Shown here piece after piece: positions 47,975-61,351 of a stretch of DNA of 64,000 bases. Below the pieces are notes generated by a model. That model did no database searches, was not told where the DNA came from, and saw only the letters and a program-made list of their open reading frames with translations. Made by a program: the position numbers and the translations under genes. How positions within the stretch are numbered: the first letter of the stretch is position 1; the number at the start of each line of letters is the position of its first letter. This DNA comes from Dromiciops gliroides (lineage: Eukaryota; Chordata; Mammalia; Microbiotheria; Microbiotheriidae): assembly GCF_019393635.1 (NCBI RefSeq), contig NC_057864.1, forward strand, positions 440,198,322-440,262,321. Direction: 5' to 3'.

Positions 47975-48740
47975 TTTTTAAAACAGGGAATTGATCATCC
48001 CATACTATTCTGTGTTTGTCAGACCATACTTGGAGTTTTGTGTTCCCTTCTGAGCACACATTTAAAGATGCTGATAGCCAGAGCTATCAATGCAGCAACA
48101 GAAGAGGACTCTTAGGATGGCGAAAGGACTAGAAACCAAGCTGTTATCTAAGTGTTGCTTAAAAGAATTGGGGGAGGGCGTCAGCCTGTAGAAAGGAAGG
48201 GATGATGAGAGACAATCGATGTTTCAAATATTTGAAGAGTTATCGTTTAGGAAATAGATTTCACTTGTTTTCCATTGCTCCAAAGGAGGAAATGAAAACC
48301 AATGTGTAAAAGGTATAGGGAATATATTTTAGTTCATTGTGGGAAAGAGCTTCCTAGCAATTAGACCTGTCCAACAATGGATTGTGTTGATCCATGAGGT
48401 AGTTAATGAATGTCCTGTAACTGAAGGTATGGATGGCCCTCAATTGAGGATGGTCCAGAAGTTCTTAAACTTTGGGGGTATCTTGGAGCCCTTTGTCAGT
48501 CTAGTGAAGTCTTTAGACCCCTCCTCAGAAGAATGTTTTTAAATGCAGAAATAAAATCCATAAGATTACAAAGGAAACCATTTATATTGAAATATAGTTA
48601 TCAAAATATTTTAAAAGAAACAAATTCATGGATGCCAGGCTAAGAACCTTGTTATAAGGAGTTTATCTTCTAGGCAAGAGTTAAACTAGATGACCTCTGA
48701 ATTTCTTTCCAGTTCTAGGATTCAGTGATTCTGATTCTAG
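47975..48740 (+). repeat. CR1/L3 3' end
   Basis: 'agaccatacttggagttttg', 'aatatttgaagagttatcgt', 'gagcttcctagcaattagac' and 'ctagatgacctctgaatttc' follow the CR1/L3 3' UTR in order. Same family as the minus-strand copy at 21.8-27.3 kb, opposite orientation. Confidence 0.75.
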
Positions 48741-49300
48741 TTTTCTTCATTACTGAAATAAGACATGGCTTTTTTTTTTTTGCTCTAAACCTGTGGTTTC
48801 ATCAATCTTAGGAATTCCTCCAACAATGCAGGCAACTCATCTGTAACTTAAAGTCTTAAAAAGTTGACTGGGATACTGAGAAGTTAAAGAATTTGCCCAT
48901 AGTTGCACGGTCAGTATGATTCAGAAATAGGAGACTTCTATGCACTACATCTGCCTACCTCTCCCAGACACAGGTTAATAGCAGTTGCTGTTTAAAGGGC
49001 AAAAGCTATTAGCACAAATTAGTATGTATCTTCAGATTTACCTCCTGATATATTTATGGCAGAAGTCTGAATTTTTGTTGATAGTAAGCATTATAGATTT
49101 ATCGCATTTAATATATCACTTAAATTTTCCTAGATTGATGATGACATAACTTAATAAAGTTCATAAACTTCATAAAAAAGTTCCCACTCTTCATAAAGAT
49201 TTGCATCCTCACAGTTTATTTGATTTTCTCCTCCTTTTTTTACTTTTTTTAGTGTCTGGTACTTGAATACGGTTAAGTAAGCTTAATGTCATCAACACAT
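48741..49300. other. Unassigned intron
   Basis: AT-rich, no family or exon recognised. Confidence 0.4.
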
Positions 49301-49309
49301 GCAAGTAGA

Positions 49310-49660
49310 TGGAGACTGTAGATTTAGAACTGAAAAACACCTTAGAGGTCATCTGGTCCAACCCCCCTCATTTTTTTTTTTTAGTGAGGCAATTGGGGTT
49401 AAGTGACTTGCCCAGGGTCACACAGCTAGTTAAGTATTAAGTGTCTGAGGATGGATTTGAACTCAGGTACTCCTGACTCCAGGGCCAGTGCCCTATCCAC
49501 TGCGCCATCTAGCTGCCCCCCCCCTCATTTTTACAAATGTGGAAATTGAGGCCCAGTAGATTCAGGAACTTGCAGATGGTCACACTAGTGGTATAGAGGA
49601 GAGCATTCCAAACCAATGGGTCCTCTGGTTCCAAATCCAGTACTCTTTCCACTGACGTCC
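49310..49660 (+). repeat. MIR-like SINE split by a short SINE
   Basis: 'gtagatttagaactgaaaaa', 'aggtcatctggtccaacccc' and, beyond the insert, 'gtggaaattgaggcccagta' and 'aatccagtactctttccact' form one MIR-like element. Confidence 0.7.
49376..49518 (-). repeat. Short SINE with 14-bp target duplication
   Basis: 'cccccctcattttt' at 49362-49375 and 49519-49532 flanks a complete copy. Confidence 0.93.
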
Positions 49661-51400
49661 TCGATAGCTCTATTTCCTTTACTGTTGCTCATTCAGAATC
49701 AGTGATGATACTTTTTACCAAGCCCAAGGAAGAACAATTTGTTCTTCAGGCAGGAAATTGCTGTTTTGTCTTTGTTTCAACATTTGTAGTAAGCTGATGC
49801 CAAAGAGCTGGGATATGTGGCTTTGTTCACTCTGTATCTGCATTCATCCCCAGAATCAAAGACCATATTGTCTGCCTTGCAAATGATGACCTTTTACTTC
49901 CTTACCTCAGTGTCTCTATCAAATTGAGATGTGATCATCCCCCTGATTACTGAATCACTTGCAAAGATTGCCTTATAATCTTCAGCTGAAAGTACCATAT
50001 TATAATTTTATTTATTTCCCTTCTATCTGGATTTCAAACGGTGGATTTAAAGTAAGGTATTGCTTCCAAGACTTTAGCTAAGGGCTCCTTTTGGCACCTG
50101 TCTCAATTTTACATATCCCCTGGGTTTTTAAAAATATTTTTTACTTTTTCCCTCTTTGGGCCCTCTATGCACTGATTTGGGGCTTTCACAGAATCTCCAA
50201 ACTCTTTTTTTCCCTTGGATGCTTCCCAGAAAGATAACTACTGGCTCTTTTCCTTTCAGAAAATTTCCTGCCAGTTCCTGATCCCTTCCCCTCTGGCAAC
50301 CTCTTCTATCCCTCTTATAAGTAATTTTAACTCCTCCATGAACTATTGAAGATGTACAACAGGGAGTTAAATATCACATCTCAGACACTAATGTAAATCT
50401 TTTCCAAAATGACACAAATGGCTGGACAAGAATCGACTTTTTAGAGAGACTCTCCATTTTAGTGTTCCTGTTCTTGTCTCTGCTAAAACTAGGCTTCCCT
50501 AATTGTGTTGCAACTACTTCATGGAAAGAGAGTATGAGACTTTCCCACTTCCTCTCCTGTTCCACCCCTAAGCCTTCCTCTTTATCCTCATCTGAAGCCT
50601 AGCACATATTCACAAGTAGATTGGTTCTCCTTTTTGCTATGAAGTTAAGGAAAATCTAAGAGATTATTTAGACAGTCAGCCTAACAGAATGGTGAGAGTG
50701 CTGGGCTTAGAGTCAAGAAAACCAGAGTTCTTGCTTCCAACACTTCCCAGATCTTGAACTATGTCAGTATCTTCATCTCTGAATCTGTTTGCTCATTGAG
50801 GAGATGAGAGTACCTATAGTAACTACCTCATGGTATCATAGACCTACAGCTGGAAGGGAATTCAGAGACTGTCTAATGCAATTATTGAATTAAATAATAT
50901 GTTAAGTGTCTTGTAAGCTTTAAATAACTATATAAATGCCAGTAGTTGCTGTTATTATCACAATTATTATGATTACAGTTAATGGTAGCATTAGTCAAGT
51001 TCAGTTTGACCAAGTTCAAAGTGTGGAGATAGCTGGAACAACATCTGTCTTTTGCTTACTTTTGGGCTGAGCCAATGCTATTATTTAATGACCAAGATTA
51101 GCCCTGAAGAAGAGAAGATGAGCTTCCTTCCCTTCAGTGAATAGGTGGGGAACTATGGATCTGAAATATTGAATACTATATCAGTCTCAGTTGATAACTT
51201 GGTTAGCTTCACAGAACTTTTATTTCTCTTTTTTTATTCTTTCCTACAAAGGATGGCTCCTTGGATAGGGGAAGTTGGTAAGATTTATGTGCAAGTCAAA
51301 GTTATAAAAACAAAATCTATCAATTAAAGTAGAAAAAAATGAGTGGGAAAGTAGATCTGTAGAACAGACTAAAGAAGCAAGGATCAGCAACAATCCAACT
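49661..51400. other. Intron with MIR remains at 50.69-50.96 kb
   Basis: 'gagagtgctgggcttagagt' and 'cctacagctggaagggaatt' mark two MIR-like pieces. The rest is unassigned. Confidence 0.45.
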
Positions 51401-51429
51401 CAATAAACCAGTGCTTGGTAAAGCTGAGA

Positions 51430-52030
51430 AATATCTTAGGAAAGAACTCCTTATTTTACAAGAACTGCTGGGAAAATGAGAGCAATTTGGCAGGAATTAG
51501 TTTTAGACCAAGAGCTCGTGCCACAGTAAGCTCAAAGGGGATATGCAACCTGGATATAAAAGGCCACATCATAAAAAAATAAGGTTAGGAGATCAGGTTT
51601 CTTTTATAGCCATGGCTAGGGGGAGATCTCCAAACACTATAGCCATAATAAAAGACAAAATAAACAGTTTTGATTGCGTTAAATTGAAAAGCTTTTACAC
51701 AAACAAAATTGATGCAGCCTAGGGTGAGAAGGGAAATTCATCAGAGGGAATAAAAATTTGTTATCGTATCTCTGATAAGCATTTGATATCCAGGATTTTT
51801 AAAGGATAACAAATATATAAGACCAAGAGTCATTTCCCATGGATAAGCAGCCAGAGGATGTGAATTAAAAGTTCTCAAGAGAAGAATTACAGACTTACTA
51901 ACATCCATATGAAAGATGGTTCTACATCATTAATGAAAATGCAAATTGAAATAAATCTGATGTTTCACCTCACATCCCACAAATTATAATGATGACAAAA
52001 GACAGAAATGATTGTTGTTGGAGAGGCTAT
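51430..52030 (+). repeat. L1 ORF2 end, degraded
   Basis: 'aattgaaaagcttttacaca', 'caaaattgatgcagcctagg', 'tatctctgataagcatttga' and 'aatgaaaatgcaaattgaaa' correspond to the last part of L1 ORF2, in order on the plus strand. Confidence 0.7.
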
Positions 52031-52034
52031 GAAA

Positions 52035-52530
52035 ATACTAATCAAGAGTCAGCATTTATTACCTACTATGTGACTGGCATTGTCCCAAGCACTGGGGTGA
52101 CAAGGAAAGGCAAAGACAGTCCCCTCTCTGAAGGAGTTCACAGTCAAATGGGAATGACATCACCCAAACACTATGTAGAAACAAGATTTATCCAGGATAA
52201 ATTGGAGATAATCAACAGAGGAAAGGCACCAGTATTAAGGAGGGTCAGGTAAGACTTGTAGAAGGCAGGATTTTAGCAAGGAATTGAAGGAGACCAGGAG
52301 GCAGACATTTCCAGTCATGGGGAACAATCAGTGAAAATGCTCAGAATCCAGAAATGGAGTGTCTTGTGTAAGGAACAGCAAGCCAGTGCCACTAGATCTT
52401 AGAGTGCATGGTGGGGAGAAGACTGGAAAAGGAGGAGGTGTGTCCATGTTGTAAAGGGTTTTATATTTGTTCCTAACAGTGATAGGGACCCATTGGAGTT
52501 GATTGGATTTAGTCTTTAACTATCCAAAAG
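52035..52530 (-). repeat. L2 3' part
   Basis: 'ctactatgtgactggcattg', 'ctctctgaaggagttcacag', 'ggcaggattttagcaaggaa' and 'cagtgaaaatgctcagaatc' are the antisense of the L2 3' portion. It follows the L1 remnant directly. Confidence 0.75.
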
Positions 52531-53720
52531 TTGAATCGGATGCTTAAGGAAGTATTGGTCTTCCCGAACTGTAGGTTTCCAAGCCAAGTCTGCATGACCG
52601 TTTGTTGGGTACAACATAGAGAAAATTCTTGCTTTGGTACAGGTTGGACAACTGTGACTCTAGGGTACCTTGAGGTTCTGTGATGCCTCTCCAAAGAGAT
52701 TTGCTTCTACACTTGAGTGTCTCTAATGAAGAGACTTTTCAAAAATTACTCCAGATATTAGACAGTGTCTGAATCAGTGGGCTGACATTCATATTGTTTA
52801 ATACGGAACATGACTGTTTGAATTATTTGGTTGTTTTCCCCCTCTTGTATCTGTACCTACAATCAACTTTGTGGTGTTTCCTGTGATTCATTAAACTGCT
52901 GATAATCTTATTTATCCACTACAACCCACCCACTTCCAGGGTTGGCCTTTTCCTTCCTTTTCCTTATATATGTAAGGAACTCAGCTTTGAAATTTCTGAT
53001 CAAGTAAGGTGTGTTTAGTTTTGCCCTAAACTTTGATAGCATGGTTTAGAAAATGGTTATATAACCATAGGCTATTTTCTCAATCCTTGCTGTAAGGATG
53101 ATATAAGATACTGTTCACCCATAAATCATATGTACCTAAGATACTTTCTTTTCCAGAACTCTACAGGATTTATTTTGCTTGTCAAACATTGTGGGTGATG
53201 GTTTCCTATTTTAAAATACGGGGTATTTGACTTTAGACCAACTCTTTGTCTCTATGAGACATTAATCACTTATTTTACTTTGGGGGGAAAACAGTGTTAG
53301 TGCTGATCACCCACCTTCTCTCAAAGAGTCTACTTGTATATCAAATTTACTCTCTTTTATGAGTGTTTCTAAAAAGTTGTATTCTAGGTAAATATTTATC
53401 AAATAATCAAATTATAGATCTCCATTGACTTCTTTTATGCTCTCAAGTATATTTTCTGAGAGGACAAGAAACAGGGGATCTTGTGCCAGAAAAAAATCAT
53501 GCTTAGGAATCCTAACTTCTCCTTGAAGGGAGACAAGTTCTAACTTTGGTTATTTACCAGACCTCACCAGAAAGAACTTCATGATATGATAAGGTGCAAC
53601 CAGAGGACCTTTAAGATACATCCTAGCTTCCAATCCTAGGATTCTGACGTAAGAAGAACACACATACATATATTCCCCTTCCCCTTCCATTAGGTGTTCT
53701 TACTAACTCTGTGAACCACG
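52531..53720. other. Unassigned intron
   Basis: AT-rich; nothing recognised. Confidence 0.4.
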
Positions 53721-53724
53721 AATG

Positions 53725-53965
53725 TTTAATAATAACAATAACAGTGACTAGCATTCATATAGATAGAACTTTCAGGTTTACAAAGCTTCTTATATCTAGT
53801 ATCTCATTAGATCATCACCCTGTGAGGGAGGTGCTACTGTTATCCCCATTGTACAAATACAGATTGAGAGAAGTTCAGTTACAAAGTTATTACTAAGTAT
53901 CTGAGGCGAGCTTTGAACTCAAATCTTCCAGACTTCAGATCTAGAGTGCTGCCACCTAGCAGCCT
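53725..53965 (+). repeat. MIR-like SINE
   Basis: 'ctagcattcatatagataga', 'gtatctcattagatcatcac' and 'gaggtgctactgttatcccc' match MIR. The right end 'gctgccacctagcagcc' resembles a SINE head. Confidence 0.7.
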
Positions 53966-54338
53966 TGCCTCCAACAACCATCCTGATTGTTTTGAGACCT
54001 TTAACTAGAGCAGTCACAAGAAGAAATATGGGTTGAATTCACCAGTTCAAAAGAACCATATAACACTAATTTATCATAAACTCTGTAACCCCGTTCAGAA
54101 GACTCTATTATTATTGGGATTTAAGTATGTTATTCAAGCCTATTATGTTTTTATCCTTAAATAAACACTGGCTTAGATAAGATCTGCTGTTGCAGACTGA
54201 CCCCAAAGGGTATCTTTGAAACATACTTTACTTTTTGTCTCTCTTTAATTAAGGGTACAAAGTAAAACTGCCCCAGATACATTTGCTAAGTGAATAGTAA
54301 ACTACCAACATGAAAGTAAACTGTTGTTGATAATTACT
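53966..54338. other. Unassigned intron
   Basis: No feature recognised. Confidence 0.4.
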
Positions 54339-54791
54339 ACTTCAGATTTGGAGTGTGCTATCCTGGTGCGAGAGCTTAGGAAGAGTCTTGAAGAAGAGAT
54401 CAATTAACAGCCATTCACAAAGAGAACCTGCTGTATGCAGAATCCTAAACTACTTCTTGGAGAGGATAGATACTTAGCAGACTGACAGTGGATCTTCCTC
54501 AGGGATCTAGAAAAGATCCATATAAATATTAGAAAAGTTAATACAAAAAGCAGTAAAAGAAATATCACATGGCAGTCTATTCTCCATTTCCCAAATGAAT
54601 GGCACAGACTATATTAGCCAACATAAGCATTTTTTAAGTTTATATTTTATAGATCATTGTCCACACCCTATTCTATATCCCTGATTACTCATCCCCATCC
54701 CCCTCAACCCTCCCATCCCAAAGTTTCAACCTAATTCTACTAGCCCTTCCACTAGCTCTCACACCAGGATAGCACACTCCAAATCTGAAGT
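54339..54791. repeat. 38-bp inverted repeat around a 377-bp spacer
   Basis: The left arm 54339-54376 (starting 'acttcagatttggagtgt') is the reverse complement of 54754-54791 at 37 of 38 positions. No target duplication flanks the arms, and the spacer has no transposase-like frame. The right arm lies at the start of an L2 copy. Confidence 0.9.
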
Positions 54792-54799
54792 CAGCTTCA

Positions 54800-56640
54800 T
54801 AGGCAACAGATTTCCATTCATCTTAAATCTTCTTCCACTCTTCTCATTTACTAGCTCTTTACTGAAACCTGACTTCCCACTGTTGGTACAGCCTCACTGG
54901 CCACCCTTCCAGGATTGGTTGTACCTTTAATCATTCTCAGCTCACTTGGTTGAGGTGGGTGAGTTGAAATACTCCTTGCTCCTCCCCATTGCAAAGTCCA
55001 GGCCTTCCCCCTAATTCCATCACCCAGGAACCTCTCTTCCTTTAAGATTCATGCTGTTCATATCTACCACCCAGTAAAACCCTGGTTGCTGTTTTCTACA
55101 GACCCCCAGAGCTCTCCCCTTCCTTCCTCAATGAGTTCAATAGCTGGCTTACAATTTTTCTCTCCTCCCTAATTCCTGCCCTCCTACTAGGGGGCTCCGA
55201 TGTACATATTGATTCTCCCTCAAATACCCTAACCACTCAGTTCCTCGACTTACTCACCTCCCATGAGCTATTCCTCTACCCCACCTTAGCCACCCACAAA
55301 GATAAACACCCTTGATCTTGCTATCTCCTACAAACGTGGTGCCTCCATGTTCAAGAATTCTGAAATCCCTTTATCCGATCCTAATCTAGTGTCCCTCTGC
55401 CTTCTCTTACATAACCCTACTCTTCATCCTCACTGTGACCTTCAGTACTTTGACCCCTCAGTTCTCTCCCAGGCCATCTCCCCTTCATTATCCACTCTCT
55501 CCTCTTCACTCCATCTTGTCTCTTTGATTAAACAACTCAAGTCTACAACCCTTTCTTGAATCCCTGCAGCCCCATATCATATTGTTGAATGTGCCCAGCC
55601 AAACCTTAGCCTTGGATCACTACCACCATTCATTGCCATCACTCCTACACAAATGCTGCTGAACAAAGGTAGAGAAAAATCACACAACTGCTCTGGCTGG
55701 GTCCACTATCGATATATCTTATATAACCTCAACTGGTCCTTCACTACTGCTAGTCGGTATTACTGTGTACCACCTCTCTTATCAACTCACTACCCTGCTT
55801 TCCACAGAGGCTCTTCCAAACATTTTTATCCCTCTTCAAACTTCTCATGGCTCCCCCTCCTCCCAGCCTCTCAGCAGAGACCCTTCCTTACATTTGACAG
55901 AAAAAAAATAAGGCCATTCACCATGAACTCCCTCTTCATCTCCCATCACTCAAGTATTTTCTGCCACTATCTCCTTTGCATGTTTCACATGATGAAGTGG
56001 CCTTACTCCTTACCAAGGCTAACCCCACCTCTGTTAGTTCAGGTGATCCAATTCCAATCTGCCTTCTCCAAAAGATAGCCCTCTCTGTCATTCCCACTTT
56101 CTCACTTATTTTTAATCTCTCCCTTTCTACTGACCCACTTCCTGCTGCCTGCAAACATGCCCAGGTCTCTTTCATCCCCCCAAAAAACCCTTCACTTGAT
56201 CCTTCCATCCCTGCTGTCATCCCATTTCTTTTCTGCCCTTTGTAACTAAACTCCTCCAAAAAGCTGTTGACAATAGGTTTCTTCACTTTGTCTCTCTCTT
56301 ACAATATGGTTTCTGACCTTATCATTCCACAGAAACTACTCTCTCCAAAGTCACCAGTGATCTCTTAGTTGCCAAATTCAGTGGTCTTTTCTCAGTCCTC
56401 ATTCTTCTTGAACTCTTTGTAGCCTTTGACACTGTTGATCACTCTCTTCTTTGTCTGATTTCAGGACACCTCTCTCTCTTGGTTTCCTCCCAACTGACTG
56501 CTACTTCTAAGTCTTCTTTGTTGGATCCTTCTCCAGATCATGCCCTCTAATCATAGATGTCCCTCAGGGTTCTGGCCTGGGTCCTCTTCTCTTCTCTGTC
56601 TTTTCCTTCCCTCCTACTTCACCTTGGTGAAGGTATTCTA
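54800..56640 (+). repeat. L2 LINE, endonuclease to RT region
   Basis: On the plus strand LLLGGSDVHIDSPSN (near 55180) matches the L2 endonuclease motif LLLGGDFNxHxDSPSN. LSLSTDPLPAACKHAQVSFI (near 56130) and [12 protein letters not shown] (near 56430) match RT segments, the last containing a catalytic Asp. The protein is broken by many stops and shifts. It carries the upstream part of L2 that the 3'-truncated copies elsewhere lack. Confidence 0.82.
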
Positions 56641-56649
56641 AAATTGATT

Positions 56650-59600
56650 GTATAACTTCAAGGTCAAGAAAAAGAGGACCAGCACTCATTATTTCACAAA
56701 GAGATGAATTTTAGATAAAGTATCGAAAGAGATGAAGTGTTATTCTTGTTATCATGAAAAAAATAATTATCTCTTCCTTACTTCAAAAACGTGCAGTCTC
56801 ATTGTTCTGGGTATACCCTCCACTGATAACTACAATAGTTGTCTTTGTTGATGACAATCTTTGTAAGTTTATTGTGTGTGAAAAATATCATAGGCAGGGT
56901 CCAGGTACCTTCAGGTGATGAGTCTTTCCAAACTGAACTAGGCTGGTCCTTAGATAATCAACATACAGACTAAACTTTTCCATCTTAGGAGGACTTACCA
57001 GCCTTTGCACCCCTTTGGGATCGCCTTTAGGAATCCAGAGTCATCATCACACTGAGGCATAGAATGAATAGAACCTTAGTGGACGGGAAATACCTACCAA
57101 TTTTAAATACTTATGGAACAAGCAGCATGACATTTAAATTTATAAAAATATATTTTAAAAAGAAAAGTTAATCACATTACTAGAAGAAATAAATGCAATA
57201 ATAGTGGAGGATCTTAGCAACCCACATTTAGAACGCCATATGCTTGAACAACAATATAGTACAATTTGAAATAAGCAATAAAATACGACTGTATACTTAC
57301 AAACTAAGTAAACTGTTAAATAATTTGAAAAAGAAATGATAAAACATAGCTATCAACATCTATGGAATGCAGTCAAAGCAAGTTCTCAGAAGCAAATTGA
57401 GGGTGATTAAATGCCTATCTATGTAAGAGAAGAAAAGAGACAACTAACAATTAAACCTACTGCCAAAGATACAAAAAAGGAATAAAGTAATAGTCCAAAA
57501 GGAAAGTAGAAAAAAGAAACATCAAAAACTAGAACAAAAAAAGTAGAATGGAAAATTGGGGAAATACTAAAACGGTCAAACCAGTAGCAGACAGTCCAAA
57601 AGAGAGAGAAAATCTTTATCGAAATCATTAAGGAAAAAGATCACAAGATTTTTTAAATTTAAGAATATCATCAGAATTTACTATATATAATTAATTAACA
57701 AATACTGAAGTAGTTATAAAAATACAAAATACCAAACCTGACTCAACAGTAAATAAACCAATTTCAGAATAAGAAATAAAGTAAATTGTCAACAAACTGC
57801 CCCACAAAGCATCTCTAGGCTTGATAATTCACAAGGGAATTTTTCCAAACAAAAAACCACTACATCTTAAGTCAGAACCTTGGGTTCAGATTCTAGCTCT
57901 GCTACTTACTAACTGTGTGACTTTGGACCAGTTACTTAGCATCTCCTTGACCTCAGTTCCCTCATCTATAAAATGAGGGAATTGGACTAGATGACTTCTA
58001 AAATCCATTCCAGTTCTTAAGTCTATAGCCATATGAACAAATGATTCATATAATTATATGAGTTATTACTGATATTAGAGAAATGTTTCTCTGTACCAAA
58101 AGGGACCATTTCATAGTGAATATAGAAATAAAAAACATTGAAAATTAATGTTGAATATATCTACACACTAAAAAAGTTACTCATGACCAAGTGGGACTTA
58201 AACCTGAGAGGCAAGGATAGATGATTGGTTATTTGGGGAAAGAATTAACAGGATATATAAGCATCAAAACCCATCTGATTATATCCAGTATATTCAGAAG
58301 CTTTTGATAAAATCCAAATCATTTGGATTTTTTCCTCAGTGTGGGTATTCCTTGAATGGATAAATAGCATGGACCTGGAACTAAGAGTGAATGCTATATA
58401 CAATAGAGAACTGTTAGAAGCAAGCTCATTGAAAACAGATATGTATCCTATGTCTTTGCCACAGTGTTAGAAATGCTAACAGTTGCAATAAGATTTAGAA
58501 AAAAGGAATTAGAGGAATTGACATCGGAAATAAAGAGGTCAGATTGCTAGTATTTATAGATAGCATGGCCGTTTACATAGAAAATCCCAGAACACAACAT
58601 AGAAAATTAAGTGAGACTGTAATTACTTGAGTAAAGTAGGTTATAAGAACCACCCATTAAAAAGCGTTTATGTTCTTATACTCAGCTGATAAAGAATAAA
58701 AACCACTTACAATAACAGAACAAACATTAAATACTTGGCAGCTAATCTAACTAGGCACACAGCTGACCCATAAATATAATAAATCTTGATTGAAAGACAT
58801 AAAGGATGATTTGAATAATTGGATGGATAACAATACTCATAGATGAATTTATCAACAGTGAAAATTAGTAACTCTCAAATTAATTTAAAGATTAAATGTA
58901 GTTCCAATAAAAATGTCAATGGTTTTCTTAAAATTGAACAGTTATAGTGAAATATATATATACATATGGAAATCATAAGGACAAGAATATCTAGGAGATT
59001 TTTATTTTTAACTGAAGAAAGATTCTAGGGGGCAATTTGGTTTTATCATTTAAATTTTACATTAAAATATATTACTTTGGATAAGCAATTTTGATCTCTT
59101 GGCCCCGATTTCTTCATCAATAGGGGTTAAACTAGGTGGTCTCTAAGGTCCCTTAAAGCTCTATAAATCTATGACCTTATGATACTATTATAAAGCTGTT
59201 TTCATCAGAGTCACAAGGTACTGTATTAAAAAATAGTTACCTGTATAGTATGTATTATACTTATATGTTGTATATTTATTTAAATATCATATTTTATATA
59301 TCTCATATTTCAGATAACTTGTAAAGAAACCCAATAGAAATGGAACAAAATATAGAATTCAGAAATAGATTTAACTGTATACAAAATATGTTTAGAGAAT
59401 CTATTAAGTCCAAGAATCTGTGGAAAATAAAAGTAGGAAAAGAATGCAGTATTTAATAAATGCTGTTAGAAAACAATATGGTAACATAATAGATTAGTTC
59501 ACATCTTCATATGTTATATATTATGTCATACTAAGTGCATTCATATACACAAGGCAAAAAGACCATATGCTATATACATAGGGTGTTGATTTAACCATAG

Positions 59601-59650
59601 AATATTACTATCAAAGTCTCTCATAGGAAAAGTGGCATACGAGATATCAA
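56650..59650 (+). repeat. L1 ORF2 remnant, ~3 kb, decayed
   Basis: Ordered L1 phrases: 'ggaatgcagtcaaagcaagt', 'aattcacaagggaatttttc', 'catgaccaagtgggacttaa', 'gcttttgataaaatccaaat', 'gatagcatggccgtttacat', 'attaaatgtagttccaataa'. This spans the reverse transcriptase region into the C-terminal part. Very AT-rich and dense with stops. A MIR interrupts it at about 57865-58025. Confidence 0.75.
57865..58025 (+). repeat. MIR-like SINE inside the L1 remnant
   Basis: 'ttcagattctagctctgcta', 'taactgtgtgactttggacc' and 'ctcatctataaaatgaggga' form a fairly complete copy. Confidence 0.8.
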
Positions 59651-59659
59651 GGAGTAACA

Positions 59660-59860
59660 AAACTGATATGGTTGGCAGAGAACTGGCCTCAGAGTCAGGA
59701 AGAGCCATGTTCAAGTCCAACCTCTGAAACCTACTGACTGAGTGGCCTTGAACAACTCATGACCCCAGACAACTCTCTAGGTTGCACAGCAGTTGCCCAT
59801 CTCTACATGTTGGTGGGTAGAGTTTTCCAAATGGAGATGTCAGCGACATGTTTGATCAGA
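59660..59860 (+). repeat. Long SINE, tail type 'd'
   Basis: 'agagtcaggaagagccatgt', then 'gacaactctctaggttgcac' and 'gttggtgggtagagttttcc'. Same tail type as at 40.68 kb. Confidence 0.7.
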
Positions 59861-60774
59861 AAAGGAGCTGGATCTGTCATGTAGCAATGAAGAGAGAGAG
59901 CAGATAGACAGCCCACATGTAACATCCATGTTCATGCACTACTCAAAACGTCGGAATGCCCCTGTTGTGTTGGTGATTACTCTGTGAAGCAGCTTCAGGA
60001 AAAACATGGACAAGAATTCCACAGGACAGGCATGGAGAGGTTGTAATGTCCATGGAAGAAGGCATACCCATACTGAAGAGATTATAGATGTACTGAAATA
60101 CTTAAGATTTCTTAGGCATATTCTTAAAAATCCTATTAAAAATCTCCACTTTTCTTCTTCATACTATCCTTGTACCTTTTCTTAAAGTTCAGTTTTATGG
60201 ATGTGAGGGGAAAGGTACAGTGAAAGTTACTGACCTTCCCAGTTGGTCGTCATTACTGTTGATCCTAAAAACCCACTATTTTTTTTAGTGATAAAAGGCT
60301 TTCTAGAAAAAAAATGCTCTTTTCGTGACATTATTGCCATCTTTAATCAGAGTAATCACTTGGTTCGTTTTTTTGAGACAACTATTTATGGCTTATCAGA
60401 GACACCAAAGAGTAAATTACTTAACAATGAATTAATTATCTGTGGTTTTAATAGCCTGTGGTAACAAAACAAAAATAATCTTGGGTACTGCACAATAGTT
60501 TCTTGGGTACTAAAATAAAGGCACTCAAGTTTTTATTTTGTTGGTGTGATATTTCCATAGGTGACCTCATCTTACAATCATTTCATAAATAGCAAAATTC
60601 CACCCTAAACCCATTTATGGTAGCCTGATTTCCTAAAAATGAAAATTACATGACCTGCCATCATTAATTGAAGGTGTTTCCCCAACTGCACATGTATAAG
60701 TTATATTGAATTGCTTGAGTTCTTAAGGGGAGTGGGGAGGGAGGGAGGAAGAGAATTTGGAACTCAATAGTTTT
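59861..60774. other. Unassigned intron
   Basis: No gene or repeat recognised. Confidence 0.4.
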
Positions 60775-60787
60775 AAAAATCGAAGTG

Positions 60788-60955
60788 GGGCAGCTAGGTG
60801 GCTCAGTGGATAGAGCACCAGCCCTGGAGTCAGGAGTACCTGAGTTCAAATCTGGCCTCAGACACTTAACACTTACTAGCTGTGTGACCCTGGGCAAGTC
60901 ACTTAACCCCAATTGCCTCACTAAAAAAAAAAAAAAAAAAAAAAAAAGATAAAAA
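60788..60955 (+). repeat. Short SINE with long poly-A
   Basis: 'aaaaatcgaagtg' (60775-60787 and 60956-60968) is duplicated around a complete copy whose A-rich tail exceeds 30 bases. The long, little-eroded tail suggests a young insertion. Confidence 0.95.
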
Positions 60956-61213
60956 AAAAATCGAAGTGAAAATTTGCTTATACATGTAACTTAGGGAAAA
61001 TTCTAAATTAATAAATTTTTTTAAAGAATGTGAAAAGATAAAGTGGCTGGTTTCTTACTTTAGGATTGGAATACATCCTCTTTGCATAATATTTTATGGT
61101 GTAACTATCCTTTCTTCTATAATTAGTAATAGCAATCTTGAAACTGCTTAAAAGCCGGCATTCCAGATACAGAGCTTACATAACATCCCCGGATGGGGCA
61201 TATAATGATTTTT

Positions 61214-61351
61214 TTTTAAGTGAGGCAATTGGGGTTAAGTGACTTGCCCAGGGTCACACAGCTAGTGTTAAGTGTCTGAGGCCGGATTTGAACTCAGGTA
61301 CTCCTGACTCCAGGGCCGGTGCTCTATCTACTGCTCCACCTAGCCGCCCCT
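61214..61351 (-). repeat. Short SINE
   Basis: 'atgattttt' flanks the copy on both sides. Four bases of the core repeat 'gtaa gtgttaagtg' are missing relative to neighbours. Confidence 0.9.
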
